Assembly: GCA_018296165.2 (NCBI GenBank)
Contig: JACKQL020000020.1
Location: 248,001-312,000 of the forward strand
Length of the DNA: 64,000 bases
Reading direction: 5' to 3'
Source: Termitomyces sp. T153
Taxonomy: Eukaryota > Basidiomycota > Agaricomycetes > Agaricales > Lyophyllaceae
Shown here one piece after another: positions 36,905-48,704 of this stretch. The stretch's first letter is position 1; each line of letters starts with the position of its first letter. The position numbers and the translations under genes were made by a program. The notes beneath the pieces were generated by a model. That model did no database searches, was not told the origin of the DNA, and saw only the letters and a program-made list of their open reading frames with translations.

Positions 36905-38163
36905 ATGTTCTCCCATGTCCTTTCTACTACTTCTCTTGCCCTCGTTGCCTCGGCCGTTGCTGTCTCTGCTACACCCAGCCTCTCAATCAAAGTCACAGGT
37001 CCGTAATCCAAAATCTCCTCGAGCTATCTGCTAATTTGTGGGTTGATAGGTGAACCCACCGTTGCTGGCGTTGATAAGTTAATCGTGAAGACGACTATCA
37101 CCAATACCGCTGATGAGATACTTACCTTACTGAATCACCCTGAATCTCCATTGAACAAGCTCCCTGCCAACACATTCACCATCACTCATGCAACCGGCAT
37201 CACCGCCACCTTCACTGGTATCAAGGCTAAATACGTCCCGGCCAAGGCGATTGCTATCGGCAAGGATGCTGTCACTGCTCTTGCTCCTGGTCAATCCATT
37301 GAGGTTGAGCACAACTGCAAGTCTATCATTTGGATTTCACCGCAGGTCATCTGATAAATCGTTTCATACAGTATCCGAGGCTTACGCTTTCGACAAGGAG
37401 GGCGAGTATAACATCGTTTCCAACAACCGTTTTTACTTCATCAATGCCCAGAAAGAGGCTGTCCCCATCTACGCCACTTCTGAAGCCCACATCGTCACAC
37501 TCACTGGCAAGCTTGCCGTTCGCCACCCTACCCAGATCAAGCGTGCCACCTACTCCGGTTGCTCCTTGTCTCGGCAGAATTCCCTCGTCAGTGCTGTGTC
37601 TGGTGCCCAGACCTACGCTGCTGACGCTCTGTCGTCAGTTCCAACCTTCTTTATGACTATACGGACACTAATATATATATATACCTTTCTCTAGATATCT
37701 GCTCTCCCACACATCGTCGTCGACCCGCTTTGTCACCTGGTTTGGCACCTACAACTCCTCACACCACAGCACCGTCACCACCCACTTCAATAATATCAAC
37801 AAGGAACTCTTCTCATCGTACACTTACGATTGCACATGCACTGACACCGGTACATATGCTTACGTTTACCCTGACCACTATGGCGAAATCCACCTCTGCG
37901 GCGCCTTCTGGAATGCTCCACCTACCGGCACAGACTCCAAGGCATGTCTTTCTCTTCATCTTCCCGGATTTATGCTTGAGTTTTTGCTTTAGTCTGGCAC
38001 TCTCATTCACGAGTCTTCGCATTTCATTGTAAACGGCGGCACTGAAGACTACGTCTATGGTCAGAGCGATGCCAAGTCGCTCGCTCGTAGTAACCCTGAT
38101 AAAGCCGTTCTCAACGCGGACAATCACGAGTACTTCGCTGAGAACAACCCTGCTCAAATCTAA
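36905..38163 (+). CDS. Secreted peptidyl-Lys metalloendopeptidase (M35, deuterolysin family)
   Basis: Five exons: 36905-36998, 37050-37316, 37372-37633, 37695-37941 and 37993-38163; 1041 nt, 346 aa, the usual precursor length. MFSHVLSTTSLALVASAVAV is a signal peptide. The propeptide (GVDKLIVKTTITNTADE ...) ends before TYSGCS, where mature fungal Lys-N-type enzymes begin. The catalytic zinc motif is LIHESSHF (HExxH), followed by GGTEDYVYG, the aspzincin GTxxDxxYG motif with the third ligand Asp. Conserved CTCTDTGTYAYVYP and NADNHEYFAENN are present. These enzymes act outside the cell and cut on the amino side of lysine. Introns 2 (37317, donor GCAAGT) and 4 (37942, donor GCATGT) are GC-AG. In both cases a GT donor would break the frame or the conserved protein. 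Confidence 0.93.
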
Positions 38164-38860
38164 GATATCTCGGGATCACTATCTATTCCTTTCTATTCTC
38201 AGGTACTTACAGAGCTGAGGAATGACGTGAAAGCACACGTCGATGGCGTTAAACTTTGTATCATTCAGGAACTCGTGGCATCATGTGTACATAGTCATGT
38301 GAATGCAATTCAACGCACATATTTCATCCACGAGGCATGTTTGACAGCCAAAAACGCTCATCGAGTGCTCTAATTCACTGTAAGTGGTGTCATCTGCTGT
38401 TGTGAGTTCATTGATGGAGAATGGTGGTTTTGAATCTAACAATAGTGACACTAAAGTGAGGTCACCGAAAAGCTCAAACGATCCAACGGCTATTCAACAA
38501 ATAAAGTGATCTGTTCTATTTCACAAAGATCCATTCATATCTTATTGGTACAACTTATGATACCTTTCCATGGACTGCTTAATCCTCCTTATTCTGGGCA
38601 ACATATATTCATTCTCACTCTTAACATCTCGAGTAGCTTTACAGAGGTGCTTCATTGAGTAGATGAACACATTTACTGGGCTCTTATGATTGACATGGTA
38701 CAGGAATTCTTTTGCAAGAACCAAGTGTGCACGAGATGTCTACAAATATAGGTTTCAAGGATTTCAACAGTGATTTATGAATGAATTCTATCAAAGTTTG
38801 TACACTGTGCTGTCAATAGTTGCAATGTTCTTCACTTCGTCTTTTCAAAAATAGTAGTGC
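38164..38860. other. Intergenic region, no gene recognised
   Basis: 3' flank of the M35 gene followed by AT-rich sequence with no assignable frame. Confidence 0.5.
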
Positions 38861-38864
38861 CATG

Positions 38865-39240
38865 GTCTCGTTGGTGCTGGTTGGCCAAATCTATGGATAA
38901 TACGTCCTTTCGTGCACACCCAAGTGGTGTCAAAATTGAAAGTGGCAATTGACAACCAGGATTTTCATGTCTCCACACCCAGTCACAACCAGTGTGATAG
39001 AAAAGCATCTAGATACATGTCATGAACGAAGTTTCCCTGCAGATATGATATATGACAGCATTACTCTTCAAGACATTCAGAAACTCGAAATAACCCTCAC
39101 TTTCCTAAGGCTGTTTCATAGTATGCCACACGTTCTTCAAGTTGAGAACTTAATTTCGCATGTGTGTCTTACTGACGGTGACTCTGGACTGCCAATATTG
39201 ATGCCACTTCTCTAGTATGTGCATTGTGGACATTAATGCC
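38865..39240 (-). pseudogene. Relic of a 2OG-oxygenase-like gene (most decayed array member)
   Basis: On the plus strand, gtgctggttggccaaatcta and tgtcatgaacgaagtttcc with atatgacagcatt follow the same order as in the next copy (39528-39725) at high nucleotide similarity. The rest is diverged or missing and no frame survives. Confidence 0.65.
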
Positions 39241-39340
39241 GCAGTACTAATACATCTGAAACTAGAGTCAACCTGGCATACTACTTCAAAGCCAACAGTA
39301 CAATCGCCACGCTTGTAGAACGATCACGAACCAAGCGTGC

Positions 39341-40535
39341 TCAGCTTACTGTAGAGCGATTGCCGAACGGCCCGATTTGAACAGCAATACAAAGATCTGC
39401 ATACTCAAAGGTAGACATGGCCTCATTGCCGTAAGCAATATACTCTGACTTGAAGGTGGCGTATGTTGTCAAAGGTGTTACCCATGCCAACTTGATGATG
39501 TATTCTTCCTCCACATCGACATCTGGTGCTGATCGGCCAAACTCATGGATAATCCGTCCGTCGTGTTGATGACACAAAGCATAAGGGATTTCATCGTCAT
39601 ATTGATCACGATCGAGAAGGTTGTCAATCGGCACCAAGACGTTGTCACCATCGATGTGATAGACAGCATTGAGAGATGTCATGAGCGAAGTTTCCTTGCA
39701 GACACGATATATGACAGCATCACTGCCCTTCAAGGCATTCACAAACTCGGAACAAGCCTCACTTTACAACAAACTGGTATCAACGGGGTACTTGAAGCTC
39801 AGCCCAAAACCAAGGTAGCCACCTTCAGGAAAGAATGACGGATTGGTGAGGGCGGCGGACAATGCGTCGTGAAGAAGTTGGTCATCTGGTGCTACGGGTG
39901 TTGCAGGAGGAAGTTTCGATGTTTCAAAGAACAGATTGTATGTGAGAGTCACCCTGTAACCGGACTCGACGACAGTGACTTCATGGTCGACGTCGCTATA
40001 GAAGATAATATATGCAATAGACGGTGTTGACTGGTTGCGTACGAGGGCAGCAGAGTCAAATGTCCACTCTTGGCCAGAGTGGCGCAATACAAGAGAACCG
40101 CCTTCATGAGCAGTGGGGAAAACAATAACGAGAGATCCGAACATGGTCTCGCCTCGAGGCGTGTCTTTGTGTGACTTGAAAAAAGAACCCTTCCCTGGTA
40201 AGTTTGATTAGTAAAGTTCCGAACAAAAACAATGTTTTGCACCATATACATTGAGCTTGTTGAGCTTAGGTTTGATAATCTTTTCGTCATCAGCGGCATC
40301 CAGCAGCTGTGTACGAACACGATCAATGATTTCAAGTTTTTCGATGTTAAGCAAGCTCGCAAAATTGCCGAAATCCATCTTTCAGCTTTGCGATATCTGA
40401 TCTGGATGTCGAGCTCTGCTTGTAGAAGAGTGTGGCCTCTGCAGTAGTTATTGGTAGAATGCCAGTACAGAAAGGAGGTTTGCTTTTAACTGCTTTTGCT
40501 AGGGATCGCAGGATTTTTCGGCTCGCCTGGGCCAT
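39341..40535 (-). pseudogene. 2OG-Fe(II) oxygenase-like gene, copy A, internally deleted
   Basis: The start MAQASRKILRSLAKAV matches the other copies, then TLFYKQ runs into tatcgcaaagctgaaagatg, which belongs to the second half of exon 2. The end of exon 1, intron 1 and about half of exon 2 are deleted, and one base is lost at the gaaag run. The later exon keeps the iron site (HKDTPRG, DVDHEVTVVESGYRVTLTYN) but has a TAA at 39764-39766 after KYPVDTSLL where copy B reads on. A TATA box (ctataaatg on the minus strand, 40600-40608) survives about 65 bp upstream. Clearly non-functional. Confidence 0.82.
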
Positions 40536-40775
40536 ACTTAAGTTGGTGTGGGGAGGTTATGTAGGGTTGATACAGGGTAAAACATAGTCTTGCAGCGACA
40601 TTTATAGCCTGAGAAGAAAGTCGAGTCATGTACAAGGGAGATGTCACAAGCTCTAGCACGATGTATCTATGTAGGCGTCATAGCACACATGTTGTGGGCA
40701 CTTTTGCTGGCTCAGGGTCAGTGGCACATATCTAAAATAACGACGACCTCATACTGCCAGTGAATAACTAACGCC

Positions 40776-41000
40776 ATTGTTCTAGCGGAGTCAAATGGTT
40801 ATCATGGTCAGAGTGGTCCACACAAAGAGCACTCCATTGATGAGGGGTAGGCAAAACGACGATGAGATCTAAACATAGTTTTGCCTCGAGGTGTACAATC
40901 GGCAGAACCACAGAAATATAAAAAAAAAGATGTTTCGCATCATATGTACTGATCAATCTGAAAATGTGGTGCACCTTTTGAGTCAAACTGAGAGCCCATA
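40776..41000 (-). pseudogene. Relic of a 2OG-oxygenase-like gene between copies A and B
   Basis: The plus-strand sequence (gtcagagtggtccacacaa, ttgatgaggggtaggcaaaa, ctaaacatagttttgcctcg) aligns with the iron-site exon and intron 2 of the neighbouring copies. Coding potential is gone. Confidence 0.65.
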
Positions 41001-41320
41001 GCTTTGATTAAGCTGAGGCTGATTATGAGGAGCAGAGATCATCAGTCTGTGTTGAAAAATGTACTATTAAGTCCATCCTTGGATGTTGATCTCTGCTCCA
41101 ACACCAGGTGCTTGACTCTATGTACTAGTTTTATCATGATTCAAAATTGTAACATTGCGATGGTCTGATATATGACATTTTTATCAAATCAGTGGCGAAA
41201 TTTGAATGTCCAGATGTTGATCGAATAGCTAAAGGACTGCAATTACGTTATTTTTATGTGTAAGTACATTTTTCAATCTGTTTCAAAGATCGACTTCAAG
41301 CAATCGCGGCATAAGCATGT

Positions 41321-42687
41321 TCAACGCGCTGTAGAACGATTGCCAAACGGCCCCACTTTAACAGCAATACAGAGATCTGCATACTCATAAGCGGATGTAG
41401 GTTCATTCCCATACGCGATGTAGTGTGATTTGGAGGTAGAGTAGGTTGTCAGAGGTGTGACCCATGCCAACTTGATGAAATATTTTTCATTCACATCTTG
41501 AACCATTGGTGCTGGTTGGCCGAACTCGTGGATAATCCGTCCGTTATGTTGATGACACAAAGCATAAGAGATTTCATCGTCATATTTTTCACTGACCAAG
41601 AGGTTGGTGATCGGCACCAGGACTTCTGCCTCACAGGAATAGGTATCAATGTGATAGACAGCACAGAGAGATGTCAAGAGGGAAGCATCCGTGCAGACAC
41701 GGTATATGACAGCATCGCTGCCCTTGAAAGCATGCACGATGTCGGAACGAGCCTTCCTTGCCATCCAACTGGTGTCAACGGGGTACTTGAAGCTCAGCCC
41801 GAAGCCAAGGTAACCACCTTCCGGAAGGAATGATGGGTCTCCAAGGGCGGCGGACAATGCATTGCAAAGAAGACGATCATCTGGTCCTGAGGGGTTTATG
41901 AGAGAAGGAGATTTTGAAGTCTCGAAGAATAGGTTGTATGTGAGAGTCACTCTGTAGCCAGACTCAACGACGGTGACTTCATGATCAACATCACTGTAGA
42001 AGGCGATATAAGTAACAGAGGGTGTCGATTAATCGCGTGCAAGGGCAGCAGAGTCGATTTTCCATTCTTGATCGGAATGGCGTAGGACAAGAGCGCCACC
42101 TTCATGAGGGGTGGGGAAAACGACAACAAGAGATCCAAACATGGTGTCGCCTCGAGGTGTGTCTTTGTGTGACTTGAAAAAAGAACCCTTTCCTGGTTAG
42201 TCCAATTAGTCAAAGTCCTGAAAACAGACAGTATATTTCGCACCATATACATTGAGTTTATAAAGCTCAGTCTTGATAGCCTTATCAGTATCGGTGACGT
42301 CAAACAGTTGTGCGCGAATATGATCAATGATTCCAATCTTCTCAATGTCAAGCGAGGTCGAAAAATCGCCTAAATCCATCTTTCCAGCTTTGCGATACGA
42401 TTCATCAAGGACATCTTCTTTGTTTCGGCCAAAGGTGGCGGGCGCACACGCTTGAGAAAGTGCTTCGAGCTGGGATTCTGTAGCCTGAGAGAGGTCAAGC
42501 CAGCTAGAAAAAAACATCATTCAGATGGTCATAGTAGGTTCAATCAGAAGAGTTCTAACCCGGCCACCGAGTGGTGCTTGTAGAAGAGCGTGGACTCGAC
42601 ATTAGTCGTTGGTAGAGTCCCGGTGCAGAAAGGAGGTTTGTATGTAATTGCCTTTGCTAGGGATTGTAGAGTTTCCTCGCTTGCCAT
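41321..42687 (-). pseudogene. 2OG-Fe(II) oxygenase-like gene, copy B, single nonsense
   Basis: The structure is the same as copy C: exons 42687-42560, 42503-42244 and 42192-41321 (1260 nt, 420 codons), with GT-AG introns of 56 and 51 nt. The whole frame is open except for one TAA at 42029-42031, in ARD*STPSV where copies A and C have glutamine, so a single C-to-T change (CAA to TAA, codon 184). The metal ligands HKD and DVDHEV and the co-substrate arginine (GYRVTLTYN) are kept. A TATA-like cttata (42757-42762, read as tataag on the minus strand) sits about 70 bp upstream. It may be a very recent pseudogene or an allele. Confidence 0.82.
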
Positions 42688-43255
42688 CGTTGCTTGATCT
42701 GGCCGATTGTTGTACGCAAATGTTTTTTATGTACAAGAACACGATTCAGGGTGACTCTTATAGTGATACCAAAAAGACAGTCGAGTCATGCACAATGGTG
42801 AGAGAGCCATGAATGATGACTCGGATCCGAGAATACTTATCAAGATCCTGCCCAGTAAGAGACACGAAAGACTCCAGAAACTGCCTCTATAGCTCAGCTA
42901 GCCCTAGTGTTGCATACAGCTACAGGGTACAATCATCCTTCTTGCATGACGTCGAGAAACAGAAAACAAAAACAAAAACAGAAAAGACGTTATTTGGGAT
43001 CATTTGGTTACTCGCGTCTCGAATGATCCGATTGGAAAATCAAAATTCTCTAACAAAGCGCTGTATGTGCTCACTGGGTACTAAGGATCAAGCACTTACT
43101 CCGAGTCGGGCCCGACGCTGTCCGATACCTCCATGCTGGGCTTCAACGTTTCAGCTACATAGTCATGTCTGGCCGTCTGGTAACAAGTCGAATACTAGTG
43201 ATTTTATTATGTACATAAATATTTACCCAGCAAGTTACTCAAAACGCCATGGTCA
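42688..43255. other. Spacer between copies B and C
   Basis: Contains the copy B promoter region and an A/C-rich simple stretch (acaaaaacaaaaacagaaaa, about 42963-42983). No gene seen. Confidence 0.5.
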
Positions 43256-44714
43256 CTATGTCCTTTGATCATGATTAGTGCCAGATGCAACCCTATCTCG
43301 TAGAGTACCACGCTTTCCATACGGACCCACTCTAGCCGTAATACACAAATCCGCATACTCCCACGAAGACCTCGACTCATTCCCATATGCCGTAAACCTC
43401 GATACAAAATTTGAATACGTCGTCAACGGCGTGACCCACGCCAACGTCACCATACGCTTATACTTCTCCACGAAATTCCCAAAATTCCTCCCTGGGGCCA
43501 CCTTCCCCAACTCATGTATTACCAGGCCCTTGTGCGTGCTACCACAAATTTGCTCGATGAAATCGTCCGCATTATACTGGTTGTTCATCAAGACGCGTGT
43601 TATAGGCACCAGAACGGGCACAACAGTATCATCCCACTCGTTTTGGATTTCGTAAACGGCGCCGAGGGATGTGGCAAGGGACGCTTGTTTGCATACTCTG
43701 TATATCATGGCGTCGCTGCCCTTGAGATTGTTCACGAGCTCGCAACGCACTCGATGAGCTTCTCTTGTCCATTCGCCACTGATGGGGTACTGGAAGCTCA
43801 GTCCAAAGCCGAGGTGGCCGCCTTTAGGAAAGAAGGTGGGGTCATTGAGGGCAGCAGAGAGTGCGTCACGGAGAAGATGATCATCAGGCGCTACGGGGCC
43901 GACAGAGGCGAGGGCTTCAGATGCTTCTTTCCCACTTTCAAAGAATAGGTTGTAAGTGAGTGTTACGCGGTATCCGGATTCGACCACTGTGACTTCATGG
44001 TCGACATCACTGTAGAAGGCTATGTATGCAATAGAGGGCGTTTGGTGTTCACGTGTGAGGGACGCAGAGTCGAATTTCCATTCTTGGTCAGAGTGGCGCA
44101 GTACAAGTGCACCGCCTTCGTGAGGCGTAGGGAAAACGACAACAAGAGATCCAAACATTCTTTCACCTCGAGGCGTATCCTTGTGCGACTTGAAGAACGA
44201 GCCTTTCCCTATCAACATCGAGCTTTGAAAAAACCAGCGACAAAAACAGAACAACAACACGCACCGTACACATTGAGCTTATATAACTCAGCCTTGACAA
44301 CTCTATCCCCATCGCTTGCATCGAACAACTGCTTCCTCACACGCTCATCAATACCCAGCTTTTCCACATTAAACATAACTGCAAATTCGCTCTTATCCAT
44401 TTTGCCGGCTTTGCGATAGGACTCGTCGAGCACGTCTTCCTGGTCTCGGCCGAACGTTGCGGGCACGCATGCCTGGGCAAGTTCTTCGAGTTGGGGGTCC
44501 GTGGGTTGAGTTAGGTCGAGCCAGCTGGGAAGTGAGCGTCAGGCATAATCAATAAGAGTGAAAAGTGGGGAGGGCAGGGAACGTACCTGGACGTTAATCC
44601 TTGCTTGTAATACAAAGTACAGTCTTCGCTCGTGACTGGGATGGTACCCGTGCAGAAGGGAGGTTTGTTGGTTATAGCTTTTGCTAGGGATTGCAAAGTT
44701 TCCTCGCTCGCCAT
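43256..44714 (-). CDS. 2OG-Fe(II) oxygenase-like protein, copy C, intact
   Basis: Three exons: 44714-44587, 44524-44265 and 44208-43256; 1341 nt, 446 aa. The central part resembles the prolyl-4-hydroxylase-type fold: GKGSFFKSHKDTPRGERMFG provides the HxD iron ligands, DVDHEVTVVESGYRVTLTYN the distal His and the Arg that binds 2-oxoglutarate. The N-terminal third (QSLAKAITNKPPFCTG, ATFGRDQEDVLDESYRKAGKMD) is shared by all copies and resembles basidiomycete proteins annotated only as Fe2OG dioxygenase domain proteins. The substrate is unknown. It is the only undamaged member of the array, and its C-terminus extends past that of copy B (SGTNHDQRT). No TATA box as clear as those of copies A and B is seen. 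Confidence 0.82.
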
Positions 44715-45250
44715 TGTCTGACTTTTGAGAATTAGAGGCTGTGGATACAGGTGCGAGATACCAGTGCAAGGGGATGATTTTGGGATCGGTTATGTATTTC
44801 GGGAAGTAGTAATAAACAGGGACAGGACTTCTAGAATCCAGCTGCAGGGTTGCAACAATGGAAGGAACAAACATACGTGGTTCGAGTCACGATAACGATG
44901 TCTGGACCTACAAACAACAATGAGGTCTGCGATTTGAAACTTTGATCATGTCCGAATGAGTCAGTGTGACACAGTGTAACCACTTGCGGTTATTCGTCTT
45001 TCTAAACTTTGTTAACATTAACCCAGACTAGAGGTGAAAACAACCATTATAGTAATTACAAGGACGTAGATGCGTGCGCCACCTCTAATGATAGACGATC
45101 AGATGCGTTTCGATCACGCAACGGCATGACCATTCAAACAGTTATCCTACGTGTCCCATGAGATAAATGTGTTTAGTTTTCCAATATGAGCAAGAAGAGA
45201 CAATGTACTTGCTATAACAAAGAATTACACATATGAAAGGTAAGTAGGAA
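44715..45250. other. Intergenic region upstream of copy C
   Basis: No coding or RNA gene signal recognised. Confidence 0.5.
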
Positions 45251-45289
45251 CATTGAACATGACCACAGCTACACCTCACCGGTTACCCC

Positions 45290-45745
45290 TCCACCCGGCT
45301 CACCCTCTTCAACCCCCCTCCACCGCCCTTACCAACCTCTCATCCACCGCCTCCTCCGCAAAACTCATCCGTCCTATCCACCACTCGAACCTCTGCCCTC
45401 GCGCCCCCCACATGCTCATCAACCGGCCCAACCGACACATCAACCAGCTCAGGCCTCCCTCGCCCCATCAAAACACCGTTGCTCCGCATGTAGCGCAGAA
45501 TTCTCGGTGTTGAGATGGACCGGAGGCATAGGATTGGAGGTGGGCGGGCGCCGAGTACGGAGGTCGGGTGCGAGTGCGACTTCATGAGTATCATGTTCGC
45601 TAGAGTCAGACTGATAATAAAAAAAGATGGTAGCACTTGGAATGAATGTCCAACGCTGGATCGGGGACCCGCTGGTTGTACGGCAGGACGTGCAGGCGCA
45701 GTGTCCTGCGAAGTAGTGCGTGGGACTAGCAACCACCATTTCTCA
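45290..45745 (-). pseudogene. GFA/CENP-V-type zinc protein, frameshifted fragment
   Basis: On the minus strand, AGHCACTSCRTTSGSP and WTFIPSA match the first zinc-binding block of the glutathione-dependent formaldehyde-activating (GFA) fold. Further on, HREFCATCGATVF supplies the second CxxC, followed by a TGA where the family has Trp (then WGEGGLSWL). The usual next block (VDVSVGPVDE) lies in a different frame. So at least one stop and one frameshift break the gene. An open stretch to about 46170 upstream may hold the rest but is not recognisable. Possible role if intact: thiol-adduct detoxification. Confidence 0.6.
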
Positions 45746-46337
45746 TCAGCAGAGTTGAGCGGGATGTGAGGTGTAGGCGTGTGTGAGACCGGGGTAGGGG
45801 AACGAGGAGGAGGGGGTGGGACGGATGGTGTAGAATGTGTTGGATTTGCAGGGGCAGGAGGCGGTTGGGAGTGAAGTATGTTGATGTCAGGAGGTAGGTT
45901 CCCGATTTGCGATCGGTGGCTCGCAGGAGCGCGGTGCCATCAATGTTGAGGATATGGTCGGCGATGTCGAACATGTCTTCGACCCATATATGACTTCTAT
46001 AGTTGAGGAGTTAAGCTCAAGCGTTCCTACGGCGGCGAACCAAGCAGGTCCAGGAAAGCCGTTGTAATTGTGGGCCCTCCAAGAGCATGGACAAAACAAC
46101 GACTGCAGAACCAGCGGGTTGCAGTATTTGGAGGAGTTGTATGGGGTGAGAGTGAAGAGATAAGCGGACTGGGGAGTGGACGAAGGGCACTGATGATACG
46201 AGCAAAATCAGTGATAAGTTAACCGCTAGTGTTGCAGTGGCATAGGATGTCTGAGATTGGAAGAGAACATGCAAGATTGAAGGTGTTAAGTACTGAGTCC
46301 GCAGTAGCAGCTGGCCTTGATGGAAGTTATCATTTAG
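45746..46337. other. Flank left of the young LTR element
   Basis: Open frames on the minus strand (45887-46400) are of unknown identity and may be the remainder of the GFA-like locus. The last four bases, ttag (46334-46337), recur after the right LTR. Confidence 0.4.
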
Positions 46338-47178
46338 TGATGCGAAATGTAAGTTTGATGCCGTCAATGATGTGATCAACTTATCAAACTTTCTATTCAC
46401 AGTTTGTTTGGGAGGCTTTTAGTTACACGCCAACTCAAGTAGACTTTCAATAGAAAAGTATTTTAATATTCTTAATGATTTTATTCCAAGGTTGAGACGG
46501 TCTCGCACTAAGGAATGGGCTCAATAGTATATTTACTGGTCCCGAAGCCACTAATAACTCTTAAGCCTAAGAATTCCGCTCCCTGGGGAATTCCGAGCCG
46601 TGGTACGTAGTCTGCTTGCCTTTCTCCCTATTTTCCCGTTCCTTTTATACTTCGCTATTCGGGCACGGACCAGTGCGTTCCGCGTGGTTTTGTGCTGCGA
46701 TAATCGGTCTCCGTGTCATCTCTCCTGTGTCATTCCGTCCATCCGTGATTTTTATTTTATCCTTTCTTTCCGCCCCTTCTCTTCTAACCGTTTTATGGTC
46801 GTCTTTCAGAACTCGATAGCGTAGCACAGGAATTTAGAATTCACGCGTTACGGTAGGTTTTTAATCGTCTGGAATTGTTTCGCAGTTTATTGCAGCGTTT
46901 CGTCGGCTTTGATGACTGTTCTCGGATTATGATCCGAGCATCTCGGCCCGAGCACTGCCACAGACTCGGCACATTGTTAGTCTGACGTATTTGCTTTGGG
47001 CTAGTCATCTTTTTCGTGTTTACGGAGGTGGTAGTACTCATTGGTTTTCAAGGTATGCTCTCGCGTCTACAGTTTTCGACGTTCGGCTTACAGTTTTCAG
47101 CCGTCTGGTATAGAAAACATTCCTTGTTTCTGTTTCTAAGTACTTTTGTCGGTCCTCAGTTTTGAGGCCGGCGTATCA
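46338..47178 (-). repeat. 3' LTR of the young element (left copy)
   Basis: 841 bp, same sequence as 55363-56203 by eye. Confidence 0.95.
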
Positions 47179-47194
47179 CCTCCCCCGCACTTTC
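47179..47194 (-). other. Polypurine tract of the young element
   Basis: On the minus strand gaaagtgcgggggagg stands directly before the LTR start TGATACG, which fixes the element's orientation. Confidence 0.8.
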
Positions 47195-47395
47195 AGATGA
47201 CTGCCCTCAGTCAATCCGTCATCCTTGGTAAGCCTACGTCTGTCCCTGCTCCCCTTTTTCGATCCGAAGATTTATTTTCCTTTCTCTCCATAGAAAAAGT
47301 CAGAAAATAAATTTTCGTCTCATTTTCCTGTTCGATCACTCCCGCCGCAAGGTGTCTTATAAAGACCTTACTGCCCCCTTCGTTCTATCCAACTG

Positions 47396-48704
47396 ATGTC
47401 CCCAAAGACTGTCCCGACCGCCCCTCGCAAAATGCCTCCTCCCAAGGTTGGCCGTCCCCAAGTGGTGATTACCACGTCACCTCGCCCAACTCCTGTTCGT
47501 CGTCATACGCCTTCACCTCCCGATTTCTATGGAATGCTCCAGCACGCCGTCAAGCGAGACGCTCATCAAGTCATCCTCGCTGTCCTTCAGCGCCCTTTGT
47601 TTGCACAGGCCGTAATTGGCTTGTGTAACACAGCGGCAGCTTTCTCTAGTACCCCTGCTGACCATGCCAGGTACCTCGGTTCTATTGGCTGGGTATGCTT
47701 TTTCCTTTTTCTTCTTTTTGCTTCTCAATTTCTTCTTCCAGAATTTCGCAGACCAGGCTGACTTCCCTCTTCTGGCCGACCAAAAGGGTCTCTACGACGC
47801 TCTTTCCGCCACTTTAGACGTCCTCGATCGCGATGCCGCTGCCGATTCTGCTGCCGTCAACTCATTCTTCATTTTCGCCGACGCCATCATCAAAACTGAA
47901 GACAATCGTCGAGAACTCCAGCGCCAATGCGAGGCAGCTGCGGTGAGCTTGTCCTTTCCTCTATCAATCTTTTTCTCTTATTCCTTCTTGTTATTCAGAA
48001 ACAACGCCGCAAGCGTGAGGACCGCGACATCAAAATGTTGGGTCCGTCCTCCACTCATTCCTCAAAGCAAAAAGCTAATGTGAGCTTTTTAGCTTCTCGT
48101 CTCGACCTCCTCGCTCATCGTTTCGACACCCTCAATTTGTTCCTTTCTTCTCCTCAGTCCGAACTCGATGGCAAGCCAAAACCGAAGAAGGTCAAGATTA
48201 CCCCCTCCATTGGTTCGTCTTCTCCCTCTTCCTTTTTCTCCCACACTTCTTATCTCGCCCGCCGCCTTAGCTAATTATAAGCCGGGCGGCGAGACCGCTC
48301 TTTATCTCCTGGGCCAGGTCGACGCCCTTCTCGAGGCCCATCCCGTCATCGATGGCCACAATTTGGCTCCCCTCGAGGACCTCAAGAAGCAATGCGATGC
48401 GGTGGAGCTCGCTGTGGAACAGCAGCTCCACCTTCTGGATACGACCCTTCAGACATATAAGCTTATTGTGGCCCGTCTTTTCCGTCTGGACAAAGCCCTA
48501 TCCCCCGTCAATGTCGATCTTGCCGGCTCGCTCCTTACCGCACTCAACGTTTCATTCGAGGTATATTCGTTCTCTTGTCCACCTTCTTTCATTATTAACC
48601 TCGTCTCTTAGTCAGTCCCCGAAGACTCTGATGTCGAACCTGCCAACCCTTCAGCGGCCGAGCCCCAAAATCCCGTGGAACTTCCGTCGACTCCCGCATT
48701 GTAG
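47396..48704 (+). CDS. Spliced gene on the strand opposite gag-pol, inside the young element
   Basis: Six exons join in one open frame: 47396-47692, 47742-47942, 47999-48079, 48158-48212, 48271-48560 and 48612-48704 (1017 nt, 338 aa). All five introns are GT-AG, 49-78 nt, with strong pyrimidine tracts. The protein starts MSPKTVPTAPRKMPPPKV, is basic and Pro-rich at first, then mostly helical and Leu/Ala-rich (GLYDALSATLDVLDRDA, LYLLGQVDALLEAHP, VELAVEQQLHLLDTTL). It has basic nuclear-signal-like patches (KQRRKRED and KPKPKKVK) and ends in an acidic Pro-rich tail. No known domain recognised. The left LTR lies just upstream and may supply its promoter; CT-rich tracts before the ATG fit a fungal promoter. 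It ends about 180 bp from the convergent end of pol. The function is unknown. Confidence 0.78.

Noticed and set aside
43278..43948. Plus-strand frames opposite the 2OG oxygenase copies
   Set aside because: Antisense shadows; they recur in each copy because the genes are paralogous.
44876..44900. tRNA-like B box (ggttcgagtca)
   Set aside because: No A box, no acceptor-stem pairing and no terminator T-run in range. No tRNA or rRNA gene was recognised in the window.
46600..47041. Small open frames inside both 841-bp LTRs
   Set aside because: They repeat only because the LTRs are identical; no start context or known protein.
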